DNA of 64,000 nucleotides, taken from contig CANJPU010000017.1 in the NCBI GenBank assembly GCA_947476285.1, forward strand, positions 1-64,000, written 5' to 3'. Source of the stretch: Comamonadaceae bacterium (GTDB lineage: Bacteria; Pseudomonadota; Gammaproteobacteria; Burkholderiales; Burkholderiaceae_C). The translations under genes and the position numbers were made by a program. This document shows, piece after piece, positions 8,852-18,589 of this stretch (within the stretch, counting starts at the first letter, position 1; each line of letters opens with the position of its first letter). The notes under the pieces were generated by a model, which searched no databases, had not been told where the DNA came from, and was given only the letters and a program-made list of their open reading frames with translations.

Positions 8852-9710
8852 TGGAAGGCTTATGTTTTTGTACGCGCGATGAGGCCGCTTTGGTGGGTAC
8901 TTCTGCTGCGGCTGCTGCCACCGCCGCCTGCAGATACTGGGCATAGGCCTGCACGTCGCGCTCGGAGCGGCGCCGCGCGGCTTCGGCGTCCTGGGCTTCT
9001 ATGGCCTGAAGGATGCGCAGATGGGCGTGGGTGACGAGTTGGCGGATCTCTTCGGTCGCGAAGTTCTTGATGCGCGAGGCCTCCAGCATCATCTCTGAGA
9101 TCGACGCGGTGAACGCATGCAGCAAATCGTTGTGGCTGGCCGCTGCCAGCGCAGAATGCCAGTTGGCGTTCTCTTCCAGAAAACGCGGCACATCGGTCTG
9201 CGCGGCCGCTGCAAGGCGCGAAGAAATCTCTTTGAGCCTGGCCAGATCGTCTTCAGTGCGGTTGCGCGCGGCAAGGTACGCCACCATGGGTTCGAGCGCC
9301 TGGCGTGCCTCCACCAGCGCGCTCAGCACCACACTGCGCCCTTTGGCGAACAACTGGATGTGATTGGCCAAGAGCGCATCGGTGGGCTGCGAGACCACCG
9401 AGCCGCCATAACGCCCGGCTTTGGTTCGCACCAGGCCCTGGGCCTCAAGTATGCGCAGCGCCTCGCGCACCGAGCCACGGCTGATGCCGCTGGCCAGCAC
9501 CAGTTCGCGCTCGGTCGGCAAGGCCGAACCAGGTGGAAACAGGCCACTGAGAATTTCGGACTGAAGGCGTTGCGCCAGTACTTCGCATGACTTGGGCACG
9601 TTGATCACGCTGAGCTTGCCCAGCATGCCCTTGGCCGCTGCTACTGGCTTCTCAACGGGTGGCGAAGCAAGGGGGCGCGATCGGGGTGGCTTCGGTTTGG
9701 CGACAGGCAT
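8820..9710 (-). CDS. GntR-family (FadR subfamily) transcriptional regulator
   Basis: DNA-binding regulator of 296 aa. After a basic, proline-rich N-terminal extension of about 35 aa comes a winged-helix domain (about 45-110: LPTERELVLASGISRGSVRE, then ALRILEAQGLVRTKAGRYGG), followed by an all-helical FCD effector domain (about 125-250). FadR-subfamily proteins with FCD domains usually bind small organic acids or acyl-CoAs and control adjacent catabolic genes. The gene overlaps the hydratase gene downstream, which supports a role in controlling the 3.4-10 kb acyl-CoA cluster. The C-terminal tail is Ala-rich then basic and looks disordered. Confidence 0.88.
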   Translation of the reverse strand: MPVAKPKPPRSRPLASPPVEKPVAAAKGMLGKLSVINVPKSCEVLAQRLQSEILSGLFPPGSALPTERELVLASGISRGSVREALRILEAQGLVRTKAGRYGGSVVSQPTDALLANHIQLFAKGRSVVLSALVEARQALEPMVAYLAARNRTEDDLARLKEISSRLAAAAQTDVPRFLEENANWHSALAAASHNDLLHAFTASISEMMLEASRIKNFATEEIRQLVTHAHLRILQAIEAQDAEAARRRSERDVQAYAQYLQAAVAAAAAEVPTKAASSRVQKHKPSNAIAIARRAR

Positions 9711-9766
9711 AGGCAGTGAATGTAGTGCCAGCCGCCCCTTGAGTCAATTGTTCGACCATAGAAATT

Positions 9767-10786
9767 TCACACAAGCAACTTGACCAACTGTTTTCCGAAA
9801 TTGCGCCCTTTGAGCAGGCCAATGAATGCCTCGGGCGCTGACTCGATGCCCTGCGAGATCGACTCTCGCGGTCGCAACTTGCCTGAGGCCACCAGCATGG
9901 CCAGTTCCTTGAGCGCCTCCGGCCACACCTGAGGGTGCTCGGTGACGATGAAGCCCTGCAGCATCAGCCTTTTAGTCAGCAGCAACTGGGGGTAAGCCAT
10001 CGGCAGCGGCTGGCCGTCATAGCCGGCGATCAGCCCGCACAGTGCGATTCGGCCGAAGTCGTTCATACGCAGCATCACCGCATCGAGCAGCATGCCGCCG
10101 ACGTTCTCAAAGCAGCCATCGATACCGCTGGGGCAGGCCTGCTTGAGCGCCTTCGACAAGGAGATCGCATCCTTGTGTTCGCGGTAATCCAGGCACGCAT
10201 CAAAGCCAAGTTCGTCCACTGCGTATCTGCATTTCTCGGGGCCGCCGGCAATGCCTACCACCCGGCAGCCACGCACCTTGGCCAGCGCGCCAAATGCACT
10301 GCCTACTGCGCCGGTAGCTGCGCTGACCACCACTGTCTGGCCAGCCTGCGGCGCAATGATCTTCACCAGCCCATACCAGGCCGTGACACCGGGCATGCCC
10401 ACTGCGCCCAGGTAGTGCGACAGTGCAATCTGCGAGGTATCCAGCCTGCGCAGTGCACCGCGCTGCGCGGCATCCACCACGCTGTACTCCTGCCAGCCGC
10501 CCATGCCAGAGACTTTGTCGCCAACCTGGCATTTTGGTGACCGGCTCTCCACCACCTCACCCACCGTGGCGCCCTCCATTACTTCGCCCAATGGCTGCGG
10601 CGGCATGTAGCTGCGCGCATCGTTCATGCGACCACGCATGTAGGGGTCCAGGCTCAGAAAATGGTGTTTCACCAGCACCTGCCCGTCCTGCAAGGGCGCG
10701 GTGGGTGAAGCGACCAAGCTGAAGTTATCGGCCGTGGCCTCGCCGCGCGGGCGGCTGTGCAGGATGATTTGTTTGTTCGTCGGCAT
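9767..10786 (-). CDS. NADP-dependent medium-chain oxidoreductase (YncB/CurA-like)
   Basis: Zinc-independent medium-chain dehydrogenase/reductase of 339 aa, the prostaglandin-reductase-like group that reduces enones with NADPH. Visible are the N-terminal ASPTAPLQDGQVLVKHHFLS, the core SLDPYMRGRMNDARSYM, the Rossmann motif VVSAATGAVGSAFGALAKV, then GIAGGPEKCRYAVDELG and CFENVGG, all typical of the family. I chose the ATG at 10786 (MPTNKQIILHSRPRG) over the longer open frame because AGGAGG sits 6 nt upstream. It is part of the minus-strand run between the thioesterase and GntR genes. The physiological substrate is unknown. Confidence 0.85.
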   Translation of the reverse strand: MPTNKQIILHSRPRGEATADNFSLVASPTAPLQDGQVLVKHHFLSLDPYMRGRMNDARSYMPPQPLGEVMEGATVGEVVESRSPKCQVGDKVSGMGGWQEYSVVDAAQRGALRRLDTSQIALSHYLGAVGMPGVTAWYGLVKIIAPQAGQTVVVSAATGAVGSAFGALAKVRGCRVVGIAGGPEKCRYAVDELGFDACLDYREHKDAISLSKALKQACPSGIDGCFENVGGMLLDAVMLRMNDFGRIALCGLIAGYDGQPLPMAYPQLLLTKRLMLQGFIVTEHPQVWPEALKELAMLVASGKLRPRESISQGIESAPEAFIGLLKGRNFGKQLVKLLV

Positions 10787-10833
10787 AAGGTGCCTCCTGG
10801 TGGGTGGTGGCGTGAGGGTGCCGACTGACCTGC

Positions 10834-11247
10834 TCAATCCGTCGGAATCTGGCTTTCCGGACTGGTGATCTTGCGTTTGACGTACTTGAATGTGCCGGTG
10901 GCGTGGGCGCAGGCGCGGCCTTCGCTGTCGAAGACCGTGCCTTGCGCGAAGGCCATGGTGCCGGTTCGGTGAATCAGGCTACCACGGGCAATGAGTTTGC
11001 CTCGGGCGGGCTGCAGGAAGCTGGTTTTCAGCTCGATCGTGATCGTGCCCATCTCCTTGGCCATGCTACGCCCGGCCGCAGCCAGCGTCACGTCCAGCAG
11101 CGCCATGCAGGCGCCGCCGTGCACCACTTCAAATGAGTTGAGGTGCTCAGGCAGTGGATCGTAGTGAAACTCTGACTCGCCGTTCTCGTGGGAGATCAGC
11201 GCAAAGCCCATGTGGCGCGAGAATGGAATGTCGATGGGGAATGTCAT
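10834..11247 (-). CDS. PaaI-type hot-dog thioesterase
   Basis: Predicted acyl-CoA thioesterase of 137 aa, the usual size for a single hot-dog domain. The central helix segment FEVVHGGACMALLDVTLAAA is the PaaI/YiiD signature (HGG-x-x-MALLD), followed by ELKTSFLQPARGKLIARG and MAFAQGTVFDSEGRACAHAT. It likely releases free acid and CoA from dead-end or excess acyl-CoAs in the surrounding beta-oxidation genes. The oxidoreductase gene starts 47 nt downstream. Confidence 0.85.
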   Translation of the reverse strand: MTFPIDIPFSRHMGFALISHENGESEFHYDPLPEHLNSFEVVHGGACMALLDVTLAAAGRSMAKEMGTITIELKTSFLQPARGKLIARGSLIHRTGTMAFAQGTVFDSEGRACAHATGTFKYVKRKITSPESQIPTD

Positions 11248-11294
11248 GTTTGCGCTGATCTTGAATGTGTTCGACCTAGGTTCAATGGCCCATG

Positions 11295-11495
11295 TTACTC
11301 ACAGTCCAGGCGCGAGCGCACCCAGATCATCACCGCGCCGATCAACGCAGCAGCCCCGCCCAGCGTGATCAGAGTCCACGCGCTTACGGCTGCGCGTGAC
11401 ATGCTCGCCAGCCCCAGAACCAGCGCAAACAGCCCGGCGTAGATCAGTATCCAGGACCAACGGTCGAGCAAACCACAGAGCTTCTTGCTGTCCAC
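11295..11495 (-). CDS. small two-helix membrane protein
   Basis: A 66-aa protein with two predicted membrane helices (about 14-32, WILIYAGLFALVLGLA, and 38-58, AWTLITLGGAAALIGAVMIW) and charged ends. It starts at GTG with a strong GGAGG 7 nt upstream, and the start shares its G with the TAG stop of the acyl-CoA dehydrogenase gene (TAGTG), so it is almost certainly translationally coupled to it. I do not recognise a family. Association with the dehydrogenase is by position only. Confidence 0.7.
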   Translation of the reverse strand: MDSKKLCGLLDRWSWILIYAGLFALVLGLASMSRAAVSAWTLITLGGAAALIGAVMIWVRSRLDCE

Positions 11496-13321
11496 TAAAA
11501 AGCCTCCGGCGACATCTGCGCGCAGGTCGCGTCGCGGCTGCTTGCCACCTGCAGCCAGGCGCCTATCTTGGGCAACTCATAGGCAAAGAAATAACGCGCG
11601 GCCGATTGCCGGCCTAGCTCGGCCGGTGTGCTGGCGGCGCCCTGCGGCAAAGCCAGCGACACCTCCAGCCAAATCCAGGCCAGCACCATGTGGCCGAAGC
11701 CCTGCATGTAAGGCACCGCATTGGCAAGTGCTTCTGCGGGATTGCCGGTGGACCAGGCATTGCGGGTGGCATCGCGCACTTGCACCAGCGCTTGCGCGAG
11801 TGCATCCGCATGGCCGGCCAATGCCGGCACCTGCAGCGCACGCGCCACGCAGGCCTCGATCCGCCCTGCCAGCAATTGCAAGCCGCGACCGTCCTCCATC
11901 AAGACCTTGCGGCCCAACAAGTCTGCCGCCTGAATGCCGTGCGTGCCTTCGTGAATCATGTTCAGGCGATTGTCACGCCAATACTGCTCCACCGGGTAGT
12001 CGCGCGTGTAACCGTAGCCGCCATGCACCTGGATCGCCAGCGAGTTAGCCTCCAGGCACCATTCGCTGGGCCAGCTCTTGGCAATGGGCGTGAGCACTTC
12101 TAGCAACAAGCGGGCATCGTCCGCCTGCTGCGCATCGCCGGTGTGTTGCTCATCGACGAGGCGCGCGCAGTAGAGCATCAGCGCCAGTGCGCCTTCGCAG
12201 TAGGACTTTTGCGCCAGCAGCATGCGCTTGACGTCGGCATGTTCGATGATGCGAACCTGCGGGCTGGAAGCGTCCTTGCCAGATGGGCCGGCCAGTCGGC
12301 CCTGCGGCCGGTTTCTGGCGTAGTCAAGCGATGCGTGGTAGCCCGCCATGCCCAGCATGGTCGCGGCCATGCCAATGGCGATGCGCGCCTCGTTCATCAT
12401 GTGGAACATGCAGCGCAAGCCCTCATGCGGGCGGCCCACCAAGTAGCCGATTGCACCGGCTTGGCCCCGCACAGGAAAACGGCCTTCACCAAAATTGAGC
12501 AATGTGTTGGTGGTGCCGCGCCAGCCCAGCTTGTGGTTGAGACCGGCCAATGCCACATCATTGCGCTCTTGGGTAAGCGAGCCATCGGCGTCCACCAGTT
12601 TCTTGGGCACGATGAAGAGCGAGATGCCGCGCGTGCCGGCAATCAGCTTGCCATCGGGCCCCGGTATCTTGGCCAGCACCAGGTGGATGATGTTCTCGGT
12701 CAACTCATGCTCGCCCGACGAGATCCACATCTTGTTGCCGGTGATGCGGTAGCGCGGGCCGAGCGGGTCGCCCTCGAAGCCTTCGCCATCGGGCAGCGCG
12801 CGGGTGATGATGTCCGACAGCGACGATCCGGCCTGCGGCTCGGACAAGCACATCGTGCCGCTCCAGCGTCCGGAAAATTCATTGTGCGCAAACACCTGCT
12901 TTTGCATGTCGGTGCCGTGCGTTTGCAGCAAGTTGGCATTGGCCACGGTGAGCATGCTCGAATTGATGCTCACCGAAGCCATGGAGAAAAAACTGTGCGC
13001 CGCCGCTTCCACCAGGTAGGGAAGCTGCATGCCGCCGATGTCATGGTCTTGCGCGGCGCTGAGCATGCCCGATTGCGCGAAGGCCTTGTGCGCCTCGTGG
13101 GTGGCTTGCGGCAGGATCACCCGCTCGCCATCCCAGCGCGGCTCTTCGGTGTCCACCGTGCGGTTGAAGGGCGCGTACTTCCAGCGGGCGATTCGCTCGC
13201 AGGTGTCCAGCACTGCATCGAAGGTTTCGCGCGAATGGTCGGCAAAGCGCGGGCGCGATGTCAGCGCTTGTGCCTTCAGCCAGTCATACAGCAGAAAATC
13301 CAGAGTGGGACGCAGTGACAT
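11495..13321 (-). CDS. acyl-CoA dehydrogenase (long, C-terminally extended type)
   Basis: FAD-dependent acyl-CoA dehydrogenase of 608 aa, first oxidation step of beta-oxidation. Visible motifs are GTMCLSEPQAGSSLSD (FAD/substrate loop), YRITGNKMWISSGEHELTEN, LNHKLGWRGTTNTLLNFGEG, the QVHGGYGYTRDYPVEQYWRD C-terminal block and NMIHEGTHGIQAADLLGRK. The extra C-terminal part (about 480-608) is typical of the 590-610 aa subfamily with an added helical domain. The Glu in MIHEGTHGIQ lies where related enzymes carry their base. It is 15 nt downstream of the thiolase stop and ahead of a coupled small membrane protein, so it belongs to the thiolase-dehydrogenase operon. Confidence 0.92.
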   Translation of the reverse strand: MSLRPTLDFLLYDWLKAQALTSRPRFADHSRETFDAVLDTCERIARWKYAPFNRTVDTEEPRWDGERVILPQATHEAHKAFAQSGMLSAAQDHDIGGMQLPYLVEAAAHSFFSMASVSINSSMLTVANANLLQTHGTDMQKQVFAHNEFSGRWSGTMCLSEPQAGSSLSDIITRALPDGEGFEGDPLGPRYRITGNKMWISSGEHELTENIIHLVLAKIPGPDGKLIAGTRGISLFIVPKKLVDADGSLTQERNDVALAGLNHKLGWRGTTNTLLNFGEGRFPVRGQAGAIGYLVGRPHEGLRCMFHMMNEARIAIGMAATMLGMAGYHASLDYARNRPQGRLAGPSGKDASSPQVRIIEHADVKRMLLAQKSYCEGALALMLYCARLVDEQHTGDAQQADDARLLLEVLTPIAKSWPSEWCLEANSLAIQVHGGYGYTRDYPVEQYWRDNRLNMIHEGTHGIQAADLLGRKVLMEDGRGLQLLAGRIEACVARALQVPALAGHADALAQALVQVRDATRNAWSTGNPAEALANAVPYMQGFGHMVLAWIWLEVSLALPQGAASTPAELGRQSAARYFFAYELPKIGAWLQVASSRDATCAQMSPEAF

Positions 13322-13336
13322 AACGGTCAGATTGGC

Positions 13337-14512
13337 TCAAAGAACCTCAAAAACCCCCGCTGCACCCATGCCTCCGCCGATGCACATGGTGACGCAGACC
13401 TTCTTTGCGCCGCGCCGCTTGCCCTCGATCAGCGCATGGCCGGTCAGGCGCTGGCCCGACATGCCGTAGGGGTGGCCCACGGCAATGGCGCCGCCGTTCA
13501 CGTTGAGCTTGTCGGCAGGAATGCCCAGCCGGTCGCGGCAGTAGATCACCTGAACCGCGAAGGCTTCGTTCAGCTCCCACAAATCGATGTCGTCTATCTT
13601 CAGGCCCAGGCGCTTGAGCACCTTGGGCACGGCGAACACCGGGCCTATGCCCATCTCATCAGGCTCACAGCCGGCCACCGCAAAGCCAAGGAATCGGCCC
13701 AACGGCTTCATGTTGTGGCGGCTGGCATAGGCCTCGCTCACCACCACGCAGGCACCGGCGCCGTCGGAATACTGGCTGGCGTTGCCCGCGGCAATCACGC
13801 CACCTGGCACTGCCGGCTTGATGCCGCTGATGCCTTCCTTGGTGGTGCCCTGGCGGGTGCCTTCGTCTTTGCTCACCGTCACTTCCTTGGTGCGCAAGCC
13901 CAGCACAGGATCGGTCACGCCGGCTTGCACTGTGATGGGCGCAATCTCGGCGTCGAACAAGCCCGCCGCCTGCGCCGCGCAGGCCTTCTGCTGGCTTGCC
14001 GCGCCGTACTCGTCCATCACATCACGGGCAATGTTGTAGCGCTTGGCCACGTTCTCGGCGGTCTCCAGCATGGGCATGTAGATGGCGGGCTTGACGCGGT
14101 CGAGCTCGATATCTTTGAGCATGTGCATGTTCATCTCCTGCTGCACGCAAGAGATGCTTTCCACACCGCCGGCTACATACACCTCGCCCTCGCCAGTCAT
14201 GACGCGCTGCGAGGCAATTGCGATGGTTTGCAGGCCCGATGAGCAAAAGCGATTGAGCGTCATGCCCGAGACGCTGACCGGGCAGCCCGCCGCCAGCGCG
14301 ATTTGGCGGGCGATGTTGGAGCCAGTCGCGCCCTCGGGGTTGGCGCAACCCATCAGCACGTCTTCAACTTCAGCAACGTCCACGCCGGCTCGCTGCAAGG
14401 CATGCTTGACGACATGGCCGCCCATGGTCGCGCCATGGGTCATGTTGAATGCGCCTTTCCAGCTTTTGGCCAGAGGCGTGCGGGCGGTGGAGACGATAAG
14501 GGCTTGGGTCAT
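13337..14512 (-). CDS. acetyl-CoA C-acyltransferase (thiolase)
   Basis: Thiolase of 391 aa that cleaves 3-ketoacyl-CoA to acetyl-CoA and a shortened acyl-CoA. The nucleophilic Cys is at about 90 in [19 protein letters not shown], the active-site His in [17 protein letters not shown], and the second Cys near 380 in [17 protein letters not shown]. The length matches the family. It sits 30 nt downstream of the fadB-like gene and 15 nt upstream of the acyl-CoA dehydrogenase, giving a complete beta-oxidation set. GHPYGMSG replaces the common GHPxGxTG, a mild variation. Confidence 0.93.
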   Translation of the reverse strand: MTQALIVSTARTPLAKSWKGAFNMTHGATMGGHVVKHALQRAGVDVAEVEDVLMGCANPEGATGSNIARQIALAAGCPVSVSGMTLNRFCSSGLQTIAIASQRVMTGEGEVYVAGGVESISCVQQEMNMHMLKDIELDRVKPAIYMPMLETAENVAKRYNIARDVMDEYGAASQQKACAAQAAGLFDAEIAPITVQAGVTDPVLGLRTKEVTVSKDEGTRQGTTKEGISGIKPAVPGGVIAAGNASQYSDGAGACVVVSEAYASRHNMKPLGRFLGFAVAGCEPDEMGIGPVFAVPKVLKRLGLKIDDIDLWELNEAFAVQVIYCRDRLGIPADKLNVNGGAIAVGHPYGMSGQRLTGHALIEGKRRGAKKVCVTMCIGGGMGAAGVFEVL

Positions 14513-14542
14513 GATGGGCTCTTTCCTGATTTGTGTAGAGTA

Positions 14543-16642
14543 CTAGTTGAATGTCTTGCCTTGCGCGGCCAGCCGAGCCAGCAGCGGCGCGGGTTGCCAG
14601 AATTTCGCGTCGTCATGCGGGTTGCGCGCGAAGCGCTTCATCGCCTGCACCACGTTGAACAAGCCCACTTCATCGGCATACAGCATCGGGCCTCCGCGAT
14701 GGATGGGAAAGCCGTAGCCGGTGAGGTAAACAATGTCGATGTCGCTGGCACGCGAGGCAATGCCCTCTTCGAGAATGTGCGCGGCCTCATTGACCATGGA
14801 GAACACCAGGCGCTGCACGATTTCCTCGTCGGGTATGTTGCGTGGCGTGATGCCTAGCTCTTTGCGGTGGTCTTCTAGCATCTTGTTGACCAGTGGCGAG
14901 GGGATCGCGTCGCGCTTTCCCGGCAGGTAGTCGTACCAGCCTGCGCTCACCTTCTGGCCGAAGCGGCCCAGCTCGCACAGCTTGTCCGCGCTGCGGCTGT
15001 ACAGCATGTCGGGGTACTCCACAGCCCGGCGCTTGCGGATGGCCCAGCCGATGTCATTGCCTGCCATGTCGATCATGCGAAACGGACCCATCGCAAAGCC
15101 AAAGCGCTCGACGGCCTTGTCCACCTGCTGCGGTGTGGCGCCTTCGTCCAGCATGAAGCCGGCCTGCCTACTATATTGCTCAATCATGCGGTTGCCGATG
15201 AAGCCATCGCACACGCCCGAGACCACTGCCGTCTTCTTGATCTTCTTGGCCAGGCCCATCACCGTGGCCAGCACATCCTTGCCGGTCTTGGCGCCGCGCA
15301 CCACTTCCAGCAGCTTCATCACATTGGCCGGGCTGAAAAAATGCGTGCCAATCACGTCCTGCGGCCGCTTGGTGAACGCTGCAATCTTGTTCACGTCCAG
15401 CGTGGATGTGTTGGACGCCAAGATAGCGCCGGGCTTCATCACTTCGTCCAGCTTCTCAAAGACCTTCTGCTTGACGCCCATTTCCTCGAACACAGCCTCT
15501 ATCACCAGATCGGCGTCCTTGATATCTTGGTAATCCAGCGTGGTGGACAGCAAGGCCATGCGCTGCTCGTACTTGTCCTGCTTGAGCTTGCGTTTGCTGA
15601 CCTGGGCTTCGTAGTTTTTGCGAATGGTGGCAATGCCGCGGTCCAGCGCGTCTTGCTTCATCTCCAAAATTTTCACCGGTATGCCGGTGTTCAGAAAATT
15701 CATGGCGATGCCCCCGCCCATGGTGCCCGCGCCGATCATGGCAACCGATTTGATCGGCCGCTGAGGTGTGTCGCTCGGCACGTCAGGGATTTTTGATGCC
15801 GCACGCTCAGCAAAGAACAAATGGCGCAGCGCCCGGCTCTCTGGCGTGAGCATCAAGTTCACAAAGGCTTCGCGCTCACGCGCCCGACCCTCATCGAAGC
15901 CCAACGTAGCTGCCCATTGCACCGCATCCAGGCACTTCAGAGGCGCGGGCAAGCCCTTGGCCATGCCCGCCACCATGTTGCGCGCAAACTGGAAGTAGGC
16001 GTCACTCCTGGGGTGGCTGCAGGGAAGATTGCGCACCAGCGGCAGCGGTCGCACATCGGCCACCGAGCGCGCCAGGGCCAGCGCATCATCCATCAGGCTG
16101 GCGGGCGACGCCGCCATGCGGTCAAACAGCTTTTGTCCTGGCTGCTGAGCCAGCATTTCGCTGGGCACGGCCTCGCCGGTGACGATCATGTTGAGCGCGG
16201 TCTCTGGGCCCAGCACGCGCGGCAGGCGCTGCGTGCCGCCCGCGCCGGGCATCAGGCCCAGCTTGACTTCCGGCAGCGCGATGGATGTGCCCGGCGCGGC
16301 AATCCGGTAATGGCAGGCCAGGGCCAGCTCCAGCCCGCCGCCCATCGCCACCGAATGCAGGGCCGCCACCACCGGCTTGGTCGCGTTCTCGATCATCAAG
16401 ATGATGGAGCCGAGATTGGGCTCGGCCATTGCCTTGGGTGAACCGAACTCGGTGATGTCGGCGCCGCCTGAGAACGCCTTGCCCCCACCGGTGATGACCA
16501 CGGCCTTCACTGCGGAGTCGGCCATCGCCTTGTCCAGCCCGTCGGCCACCGCGACGCGGGTGGCATAGCCCAGGCCGTTGACCGGCGGATTGTCTAGCGT
16601 GATCACGGCGACGTCGCCTTGCAGCTTGTATTGCGCGGACAT
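14543..16642 (-). CDS. FadB-like enoyl-CoA hydratase/3-hydroxyacyl-CoA dehydrogenase
   Basis: Bifunctional beta-oxidation enzyme of 699 aa. Residues 1-180 are a crotonase domain ([16 protein letters not shown], the oxyanion-hole segment [44 protein letters not shown]). From about residue 295 there is an NAD-binding hydroxyacyl-CoA dehydrogenase domain ([20 protein letters not shown]), then [19 protein letters not shown] and [10 protein letters not shown], and a C-terminal helical dimerisation domain. I chose the ATG at 16642 because it starts the crotonase domain and has AGGAG upstream; the frame stays open another 65 codons without homology. It leads the thiolase and dehydrogenase genes. Confidence 0.93.
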   Translation of the reverse strand: MSAQYKLQGDVAVITLDNPPVNGLGYATRVAVADGLDKAMADSAVKAVVITGGGKAFSGGADITEFGSPKAMAEPNLGSIILMIENATKPVVAALHSVAMGGGLELALACHYRIAAPGTSIALPEVKLGLMPGAGGTQRLPRVLGPETALNMIVTGEAVPSEMLAQQPGQKLFDRMAASPASLMDDALALARSVADVRPLPLVRNLPCSHPRSDAYFQFARNMVAGMAKGLPAPLKCLDAVQWAATLGFDEGRAREREAFVNLMLTPESRALRHLFFAERAASKIPDVPSDTPQRPIKSVAMIGAGTMGGGIAMNFLNTGIPVKILEMKQDALDRGIATIRKNYEAQVSKRKLKQDKYEQRMALLSTTLDYQDIKDADLVIEAVFEEMGVKQKVFEKLDEVMKPGAILASNTSTLDVNKIAAFTKRPQDVIGTHFFSPANVMKLLEVVRGAKTGKDVLATVMGLAKKIKKTAVVSGVCDGFIGNRMIEQYSRQAGFMLDEGATPQQVDKAVERFGFAMGPFRMIDMAGNDIGWAIRKRRAVEYPDMLYSRSADKLCELGRFGQKVSAGWYDYLPGKRDAIPSPLVNKMLEDHRKELGITPRNIPDEEIVQRLVFSMVNEAAHILEEGIASRASDIDIVYLTGYGFPIHRGGPMLYADEVGLFNVVQAMKRFARNPHDDAKFWQPAPLLARLAAQGKTFN

Positions 16643-16888
16643 GTGAGGCTCTCCTGAGAAACGAGAATGAAACGGATGTGCTTTTTTGGATTGTATGGCG
16701 CCCGGCCCTGAGCCCTGTGACGAGGCTGGATGGGCTGGATTTCCCTTGGAAGTAGCGCCAAAACACTCGTTCGTTCCAAAAATCTGTCGCTTGGTGACTT
16801 TCTCGGTCATCGCACAGGTTGGCAATGAACACTGCATTCACGGCAGGCAGCGTGTGCCCGCCGAATCTTCACTCAACAGGAGCTTCTC
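16643..16888. promoter_or_regulatory. divergent intergenic region, fadB-like gene and VCBS-ferritin gene
   Basis: A 246-bp region between divergently transcribed genes, so it must hold promoters for both. TTGGAA (from about 16745) and TTCCAA (about 16774) form a spaced inverted repeat around CACTCGTTCGTT, which might be a regulator site. I see no convincing -35/-10 pair, and this assignment is tentative. Confidence 0.4.
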
Positions 16889-18589
16889 ATGGGCAGATCA
16901 TCTAGCAAGAATCACGCGCCAGTGCTGTCTGGGACATCCGCGTCACTTCAACTCACCGAAGGCGACTCCGGGGCCACGCTATTTAGCGGTTTGAATCTCA
17001 CCGACGCCGACAAGGGCACCTATTCGGGTGCCTCGCTCAAAGTGCTCAACAGCAACCACGACGGCAACGACATTTTGTCCATCAACTTCGGCAGTGGAAG
17101 AGGTCAGTTCAGCTACAACGCTGCCACCCACGAGCTGCTTTACGGCTTCGGCTCCACATCAGCCACCGTGATCGGCCAGATCGACAGCATCAACAACGGC
17201 CAGGGCACGGACCTTTGCATCGTCTTCAATTCAAAAGCCACCGCCAGTCTGGTGGACAAACTGATCGACAAGATCTCTTTCGCCAATGCCGACGACAGCC
17301 CCACCGAAAGCCGCACCCTCACCTTGCAGGTGACCGACCCGGCCGGCGCAATGGCGCAGGCTACGCAGGTGGTGGGGATCACGCCGGTCAATGATGCGCC
17401 GGTGATCTTGGCTGGCGGCAATTCGGGCACCGTGACGTTTGAGGAGACCGCCGCCTATGCCCCCACTGCCACCGCACACGGACAACTGATCGCGTTTGAT
17501 CCTGATGCGGGTGACACACTGCATTGGGCAGTGATCGAGCCACGGTTTGAGCCAATGTGGGTCAATTTCCAAACCGCAGGCCAGTTCGAAATCGACAGCG
17601 CCACCGGCCAATGGAGCTTCTCCGTGCCTTCGGAGCTCGTGCAAACCGGCGTCTCTGCCACGTATGAAGTGTCCGTGACCGATTCAGCCGGCGCCGTGGA
17701 CCATATCGCGGTGACGCTTGTGGGTCAGGTGGTTACTCCCACCGTGGCCCCATGGATCCCCGAGGATCCTCTCGTCGTAGCTGGTCGCCTCCTGCGCGTC
17801 CAAGGCAACGTCGTGCAAGCCCAACTGTGCGAGGGCGCCGACTGGACGCAAGGACCTTGCCCCCAGGCTGACGCACTCGACGCACCGACGCGCCGCGCCC
17901 TCGAAGCCCTGTGGCTGCACGACGCGCAAATGGAGCACGCCTCGGTTCCCGCCTTCGCCCGCATCTCCTGGATGCTGGCCGCTGCAGGTGCCCCTGCCGA
18001 GCTGATGGAGTGGAGCATTCAGGCTGCGCGCGAAGAAGTCGAGCACGCCAGGCAGTGTTTCGCCCTGGCCGCCGGCTACGGCGAGCGCACCCATTCTGTC
18101 AAGCCCATGCCCGAGCTGATGCGCCGCGGCCTGGAGATTCAAGGCAATGTGCTGGTCACCCTGGCCACCGAGAGCCTGAACGACGGCTGCCTGATGGAAG
18201 ATTTCGCCGCCGACATGGCCCATGCCAGCGCGCAGGTGTGCGAAGAGCCAGTCACCAAGGCCCTGCTGGCACGCATTGCCATTGAAGAGCGCTCGCACGC
18301 TGAGTTCTCTTGGGAAGTGCTGGCCTGGGCGCTGCAACGCAGCCCGGCCACCGTGCTGCCGGCGGTGCTCACTGCCATCAGCAAGCTCGACCAAATCGCG
18401 CGCCCGGTTGCGACCACCGCAGACTGCCTGCCGCTGGTGGCGCAAGCCAACGCAGAACAGCTGGTCAAGCATGGCCGCCTGACCGATGCGCATCTGCAGG
18501 TGCTGTGGGATCAGCGCTTGGTGGCCACGCGCACGCGCCTGGACCAGTTGCTGGCATCGATCGCCCCACGGCTGGCTCTGGCGGCCTGA
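16889..18589 (+). CDS. VCBS/cadherin-like repeats fused to a ferritin-like domain
   Basis: A 566-aa protein with unusual architecture. Residues 1-290 are adhesin-like: NHAPVLSGTSASLQLTEGDS, VVGITPVNDAPVILAG and LIAFDPDAGDTLHWAVIEP are typical of VCBS/cadherin-like modules. Residues about 335-500 are a helical ferritin-like domain with four carboxylate/His helices: QMEHASVPAFARIS, AREEVEHARQCF, ATESLNDGC and IAIEERSHAEFSWE, a pattern that fits a di-iron site (E, ExxH, E, ExxH). The start has AGGAG 8 nt upstream. No Sec signal or clear RTX tail is visible, so its location is unknown. It is the only plus-strand gene in this block, and its TGA abuts the convergent livF TGA with no gap. Its function (iron or redox chemistry tethered outside the cell) is speculation. 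Confidence 0.8.
   Translation: MGRSSSKNHAPVLSGTSASLQLTEGDSGATLFSGLNLTDADKGTYSGASLKVLNSNHDGNDILSINFGSGRGQFSYNAATHELLYGFGSTSATVIGQIDSINNGQGTDLCIVFNSKATASLVDKLIDKISFANADDSPTESRTLTLQVTDPAGAMAQATQVVGITPVNDAPVILAGGNSGTVTFEETAAYAPTATAHGQLIAFDPDAGDTLHWAVIEPRFEPMWVNFQTAGQFEIDSATGQWSFSVPSELVQTGVSATYEVSVTDSAGAVDHIAVTLVGQVVTPTVAPWIPEDPLVVAGRLLRVQGNVVQAQLCEGADWTQGPCPQADALDAPTRRALEALWLHDAQMEHASVPAFARISWMLAAAGAPAELMEWSIQAAREEVEHARQCFALAAGYGERTHSVKPMPELMRRGLEIQGNVLVTLATESLNDGCLMEDFAADMAHASAQVCEEPVTKALLARIAIEERSHAEFSWEVLAWALQRSPATVLPAVLTAISKLDQIARPVATTADCLPLVAQANAEQLVKHGRLTDAHLQVLWDQRLVATRTRLDQLLASIAPRLALAA

Noticed and set aside
11295-11495. Dismissing the 66-aa membrane protein as a chance frame
   Set aside because: I first thought it spurious, but the GGAGG site and the TAGTG coupling to the dehydrogenase gene make it likely real, so it is kept as a gene.
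16643-16837. 65-codon N-terminal extension of the FadB-like gene
   Set aside because: Crotonase similarity starts at the ATG at 16642, which has its own AGGAG; the upstream frame is open only by chance.
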